DNA of 6,540 nt from Acidobacteriota bacterium (GTDB lineage: Bacteria; Acidobacteriota; Holophagae; Thermotomaculales; Thermotomaculaceae). Both the position numbers and the translations under genes were made by a program. Under the pieces are notes generated by a model that had not been told where the DNA came from, made no database searches, and worked only from the letters and a program-made list of their open reading frames with translations. This document shows, in pieces, positions 6,523 to 6,540 of this stretch (the first letter of the stretch is position 1; each line of letters begins with the position of its first letter). The DNA is taken from contig WFPG01000190.1 in assembly GCA_015487755.1 (NCBI GenBank), positions 1-6,540 on the forward strand. The letters run 5' to 3'.

Positions 6523-6531
6523 ATTATATCA
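6523..6531 (-). promoter_or_regulatory. Extended -10 promoter element upstream of thiI
   Basis: The minus strand reads TGATATAAT, an exact match to the extended -10 form TGnTATAAT of the main sigma factor. Transcription would start near 6516, giving a leader of roughly 27 nt that holds the thiI ribosome-binding site. Any -35 box would lie at or beyond the window's right edge, so it cannot be checked. It is the likely promoter of the six-gene minus-strand unit. Confidence 0.5.
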
Positions 6532-6540
6532 GAAATAAGG

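Overview
The window looks like part of a Gram-negative bacterial chromosome of fairly low GC (about 40% by eye). The evidence is a DUF5916-type outer-membrane beta-barrel protein with a C-terminal Phe, a DUF493/YbeD-family protein and RecO. The leuC/leuD pair is of the short 'archaeal-type' (HACN/IPMI-like) kind found in many thermophilic or anaerobic bacteria, and ThiI is the short form without rhodanese. I cannot name a phylum with confidence.

Layout. Positions 1-421 are structurally abnormal. A 102-bp inverted repeat (1-102 and 320-421, one mismatch) flanks a 217-bp segment (103-319). The minus strand of 1-319 encodes the N-terminal CBM9-like part of the same DUF5916 protein whose remainder is encoded on the plus strand from 320 to 2180. 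The gene is therefore folded back on itself. The first 46 codons of the plus-strand reading frame (183-320) are antisense sequence, not real protein. A chimeric, contig-end assembly or amplification artefact is the simplest explanation; a genuine DNA inversion is the alternative.

From 2209 to 6489 all genes lie on the minus strand and run right to left: thiI, a DUF493 gene, a decayed AlbA_2/winged-helix gene, leuC, leuD and recO. Junctions are very tight (11-nt overlap, 25-nt gap, 3-nt gap, ATGA overlap, TAATG overlap), so this is almost certainly one transcription unit. An extended -10 element (TGATATAAT) just upstream of thiI is a candidate promoter. recO and the DUF5916 gene converge with 28 bp between their stop codons and no convincing hairpin terminator.

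The operon is functionally mixed: tRNA 4-thiouridine synthesis (thiI), a small conserved protein (DUF493), an iron-sulfur hydro-lyase of leucine or related 2-oxoacid-elongation biosynthesis (leuCD), and recombinational repair (recO). I see no new defence or mobile system. The two things most worth a second look are the fold-back at the left end and the apparently internally deleted AlbA_2-type regulator, which carries an exact 11-bp-period repeat.
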